A stretch of DNA of 6,979 bases from Thermomicrobiaceae bacterium (GTDB taxonomy: Bacteria > Chloroflexota > Chloroflexia > Thermomicrobiales > Thermomicrobiaceae): the NCBI GenBank assembly GCA_007123655.1, contig SKKR01000397.1, forward strand, positions 1 through 6,979. Direction: 5' to 3'. Numbering within the stretch: position 1 is the first letter of the stretch; the number at the start of each line of letters is the position of its first letter. A program made the translations under genes and the position numbers. A model generated the notes under the pieces. That model ran no database searches and was not told the origin of the DNA. It saw only the letters and a list, made by a program, of their open reading frames with translations. Below are positions 4,336-6,979 of this stretch, in pieces.

Positions 4336-6663
4336 TTATTCCGAATCCGTTGCGATCCCGTGCTCGATGGCATAGCGGACCGCTGCCAGTCGTGACGTGA
4401 TGCCGAGCTTGCCGTAAATATTGGTTACGTGGTTGTCCACGGTCTTCGGAGAGATGAAGAGTTCCTCGGCGATTTCCCGGTTGCGATAGCCATCCGCGAT
4501 GAGGCGCAGCACATCGAGCTCGCGTGGGGTGAGAGTCGCATCACTCGGAAGACCCGCCGGAGTCGTCGTATCTGCTCGGGCTCGCAGACGATTCGCTGTT
4601 TCCAGTGCGAACGCGGCACCCTGATCGATTGATAGCTGTCGTCCGGCCGTTTCAAGGCGCTGGAATCGTTCCTCACCGAGTGATTCCCGCGCGCTGTTCG
4701 TGGCGTAGCGGTGCAGTTCGAACTCGGGGCTCAGTAACCTGGCATTCAGCCGAGTGCACAGTGTGTTGACAAACCCGACAAGCTTCGCGGAGTCGGACGG
4801 ACACGCCAGGTCTTGTGCGAGACTGGCAAGTCCTGAACAGCACAGCGCGAGCAACCAGTCGCTCTCGTCAGTCTGAACCGCCTCAGCGAAACGTTCAGCC
4901 GATTCCGCGTAGCGACCGGATTCCGCGAGCACGAGCGCGAAAACGCTGAGACAGTGCGCGATCAGCATCGGCGACGCCTGGTTCTCCCTGGTGGAAGCGG
5001 AGACGCTCTGCTCTGCCAGCGACACTGCACGCTGTGTTTCGCCGAGCCCGTATGCCGACAATGCCATGAACATGCTCGTGAAGCCAACCATGTAATGATC
5101 ATCGAGGAATTCCGCGATTGAGTGCGCCTCCGTGAGGTACCTCATTGCTTCGGCGGGCGCTCCTCGTTCCTGGGCGAACTGCCCCTTTCGTGTAAGAGCG
5201 TGTACCAGTTCGTACGAGGGATCGAAAGACCTCGCAATAGCAATCGATTCGTCAATGTATGCCGCCGCCTGAACTGCGTTACCCTCAACATTTGCCAGCC
5301 AGGCGGCATTCGCGAGTACGCCCGCACGAGACAGATCAGGCGCGCCAGCCGTCCGCTGCAGCAAGTGCCCGATCATCGTCTTCCCTTCATCGATTGGGAA
5401 GTACAGGATGGTCGGCCACATCTTCGCCAGCAATGACAGACGGGGGTCGTCAGGGTTATCCTGCGCGACCAGCCAGGAAATCGCCGCCTGAAAGTCTGGG
5501 AGCATAAGGCGTATCTGTCGGGAGGGAAGCAGGCCGACGCCGGCGTGAGACTCCTTGCCGAAAGAGAGGAACCAATCGACGTGCCTGGCTCGAGCCAGCT
5601 GTTCTTCGTCGTGTGCCGAAAGGCGGTTGAGCGCGAACTCTCGTACCGTCTGCAACATGCTGAAACTCGGGACGCCATCGAGTTCGCCCGATCGTACCAC
5701 GAGATTGTGTTCGACCAGTCCATCAATAGTTCCAAGCACGTCGGAATGGCTCATTCCCGCCACCTCTTTCGCTCCCTCCAGCGTCCAGGGGCCGTGGAAG
5801 ACAGAGAGGCGCCGAAACACAGCCTGCTGCTCGGGGGTTAACAGGTCATAGCTCCATTCGATGGTGTTCTCCAGTGTTCGCTGGCGTTCGGGTAGATCGC
5901 GCGGTCCGCCGGGGAGCCCCGAGAGGCGCTGGTCCAGACCTGCGAGCAGTTGGGTCGGCGAGAGCAGGCGAATGCGAGTCGCGGCAAGTTCGATCGCCAG
6001 CGGTAGCCCGTCCAGCCGGGTACAGATTCGGAGGATGTCCCGCGCGTTCTGGTCGGTCACCCTGAACCCGGGATCGACCGCCCGAGCACGATCCAGAAAC
6101 AGCGCGACGGCCGGTTCCGCGGCGATTGTTTCCGGATCGGATGATTCCTGGACGTTTAAGGCCCGGAGAGGCTGGACCGGGAAGACGTGCTCGGCCCGAA
6201 TACGGAGCGGCACCCGGCTGGTAACCAGCAACCTGATCTTCGGGCAGGTAGATAGCAACTCCGCGAGGTCGCTTGCCGCATCGGTGAGATGTTCCAGGTT
6301 GTCGAGGAGCAGAAGCCGCTCCTGCTCTCGCAGCGCCGATTGAAGTCCCTGGTGAACAGGCTGCTCAACACGTTCCCGAACCTCGAGCGCCCGGGCGACG
6401 GACGGGATGACGTCCTGGGACGCCCGGAGGCCGGCGAACTGGAGGTACACCGCACCATCTCGATACTCCCGCTGCAGCCGCTCGGCGACGGAAAGAGCGA
6501 GGCGCGTCTTGCCGACGCCTCCAGGACCCGTGAGGGTAACCAGTTGCGCGTTCTTCGTCAGCAGGAGATCGCCCACCGCCTCGATGTCCTGCTCCCGACC
6601 GATGAGGCGGGTGGCGAGATAAGGTAGCTGAAAATCACTGTTTCGATCTTCAGTGGCGGCCAT
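4336..6663 (-). CDS. NB-ARC/STAND-type ATPase with C-terminal LuxR HTH (transcriptional regulator)
   Basis: This 775-residue protein is a predicted cytoplasmic regulator of the 'predicted ATPase plus LuxR HTH' class, whose members use an NTP-driven switch to control DNA binding. Domains in order: a short N-terminus and LIGREQDI entry motif (20-27); the P-loop GPGGVGKT (46-53); Walker B LLLLDNLE (117-124, D121); a sensor-like LLVTSR (145-150); the GLPLAIELAA motif (219-228); the family block RQRTLENTIEWSYDLL (260-275); and FSMLQTVREFALNRL (334-348). A helical TPR-like sensor region follows at ~370-690, and a complete LuxR/GerE HTH occupies ~711-770 with recognition helix SPKTVDNHVTNIYGKL. All nucleotide-binding motifs look intact. 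The ATG at 6663 fits the family's usual N-terminus but has no Shine-Dalgarno. The upstream neighbour is another LuxR-type gene whose HTH DNA is about 93% identical. The signal sensed and the targets are unknown; the repeat-protein gene downstream is a candidate by position. Confidence 0.95.
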   Translation of the reverse strand: MAATEDRNSDFQLPYLATRLIGREQDIEAVGDLLLTKNAQLVTLTGPGGVGKTRLALSVAERLQREYRDGAVYLQFAGLRASQDVIPSVARALEVRERVEQPVHQGLQSALREQERLLLLDNLEHLTDAASDLAELLSTCPKIRLLVTSRVPLRIRAEHVFPVQPLRALNVQESSDPETIAAEPAVALFLDRARAVDPGFRVTDQNARDILRICTRLDGLPLAIELAATRIRLLSPTQLLAGLDQRLSGLPGGPRDLPERQRTLENTIEWSYDLLTPEQQAVFRRLSVFHGPWTLEGAKEVAGMSHSDVLGTIDGLVEHNLVVRSGELDGVPSFSMLQTVREFALNRLSAHDEEQLARARHVDWFLSFGKESHAGVGLLPSRQIRLMLPDFQAAISWLVAQDNPDDPRLSLLAKMWPTILYFPIDEGKTMIGHLLQRTAGAPDLSRAGVLANAAWLANVEGNAVQAAAYIDESIAIARSFDPSYELVHALTRKGQFAQERGAPAEAMRYLTEAHSIAEFLDDHYMVGFTSMFMALSAYGLGETQRAVSLAEQSVSASTRENQASPMLIAHCLSVFALVLAESGRYAESAERFAEAVQTDESDWLLALCCSGLASLAQDLACPSDSAKLVGFVNTLCTRLNARLLSPEFELHRYATNSARESLGEERFQRLETAGRQLSIDQGAAFALETANRLRARADTTTPAGLPSDATLTPRELDVLRLIADGYRNREIAEELFISPKTVDNHVTNIYGKLGITSRLAAVRYAIEHGIATDSE

Positions 6664-6701
6664 CAGTCGTTTGTTTCAGGTTATCGCCTGCCGATGGACC
6701 T

Positions 6702-6730
6702 ATCGTGACGAGGGAACTGCATACTGTCAA
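6702..6730 (-). promoter_or_regulatory. Probable sigma-70-type promoter of the NB-ARC-LuxR gene
   Basis: On the - strand a consensus -35, TTGACA (6730-6725), is followed after exactly 17 nt by CACGAT (6707-6702), a partial -10 match. It lies in the 110-bp gap between the upstream regulator's stop and this gene's ATG and would give a leader of about 30 nt. It is the best promoter candidate in the window, although the -10 is weak. Confidence 0.5.
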
Positions 6731-6773
6731 GTAGCGTGGAGCCGGTGGCGTCAAGCGGTAGCAAAGTCGCTGG

Positions 6774-6979
6774 CTACTCGTCCTCTGGATCGACCAGTCC
6801 CATGTCCCCGGCGCGGTGAACTGCCGCGGCCCGGGTGCTGACATTCAGCTTCCCCAGAATGTTGCTGACGTGGTTGTCCACGGTCTTCGGAGAGATGAAG
6901 AGTTCCTCGGCGATCTCCCGGTTGCGATAGCCCTCCGCGATGAGGCGCAAAACGTCGAGCTCGCGAGGAGTGAGTTCGT
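6774..6979 (-). CDS. C-terminal end of a LuxR-family regulator (5' part outside the window)
   Basis: The last 67 codons plus stop (TAG at 6776-6774) of a gene that enters from the right edge. The visible residues are a complete LuxR/GerE DNA-binding domain beginning ELTPRELDVLRLIAEG, followed by NREIAEELFIS and the recognition helix PKTVDNHVSNILGKL, ending GLVDPEDE. It is close to the HTH of the NB-ARC-LuxR protein downstream: the DNA at 6868-6974 matches 4427-4533 at 100 of 107 positions, while the last ~20 residues differ clearly. The N-terminal architecture cannot be seen; an NB-ARC ATPase like its neighbour is the natural guess, but a TPR form or a plain response regulator is possible. 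The gene ends 110 bp upstream of the next gene on the same strand. Confidence 0.9.
   Translation of the reverse strand, partial: ELTPRELDVLRLIAEGYRNREIAEELFISPKTVDNHVSNILGKLNVSTRAAAVHRAGDMGLVDPEDE

Noticed and set aside
4336..6663. STAND NTPase as an anti-phage defence protein (Avs-like)
   Set aside because: The C-terminus is a complete LuxR DNA-binding domain with no nuclease or other toxic effector, and the domain order is that of ordinary ATPase-LuxR transcriptional regulators.
6650..6844. A 64-codon - strand frame spanning the gap between the two rightmost regulators
   Set aside because: It overlaps the true end of the truncated LuxR gene out of frame and covers the promoter region; no recognisable features.
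1..6979. Mobile element, integrase, attachment site, tRNA or riboswitch
   Set aside because: No transposase or integrase residues, no terminal inverted repeats with target duplications, and no cloverleaf or riboswitch-like structure could be found by eye on either strand.

Overview
The window is GC-rich, densely coding bacterial DNA. No rRNA, tRNA or other taxonomic marker is present. Large LuxR-type regulators carrying STAND-ATPase or TPR sensor regions are abundant in Chloroflexota (for example Thermomicrobia-like lineages) and in high-GC actinobacteria. I lean towards Chloroflexota, but this is inference from gene content only.

Layout: one gene on the + strand at the left edge encodes a DJ-1/PfpI-family protein (16-552). 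Every other supported gene is on the - strand. Reading from the right edge in their direction of transcription, these are: the 3' end of a LuxR-type regulator cut by the window edge (6774-6979); a 775-aa NB-ARC/STAND ATPase-LuxR regulator (4336-6663); a 118-aa predicted exported or membrane-anchored protein with three perfectly phased 23-residue repeats (3766-4122); a 575-aa TPR-LuxR regulator (1697-3424); and a class I SAM-dependent methyltransferase (767-1570). The DJ-1 gene and the methyltransferase are convergent. The gaps between the - strand genes are 110 to 341 bp, so these look like separately controlled units rather than one tight operon.

Function: three LuxR-family regulators in 7 kb, all in the same direction, mark this as a signal-transduction locus. 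Two have visible sensory modules of different architecture, an NTPase switch and a TPR solenoid. The third shows only its DNA-binding end. The likely local outputs are the small repeat protein and the methyltransferase, but the sequence does not prove any regulator-target pair. The HTH-coding segments of the NB-ARC regulator and the truncated regulator are about 93% identical over 107 bp, including an uninterrupted 47-bp match. This points to recent duplication or gene conversion.

Non-coding structure: two strong hairpins, downstream of the DJ-1 gene and of the repeat-protein gene, share a 16-bp arm and look like members of one terminator family. The intergenic stretch between the NB-ARC regulator and the repeat protein is rich in short palindromes. 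The most novel item is the small repeat protein, which I cannot assign to any known family.
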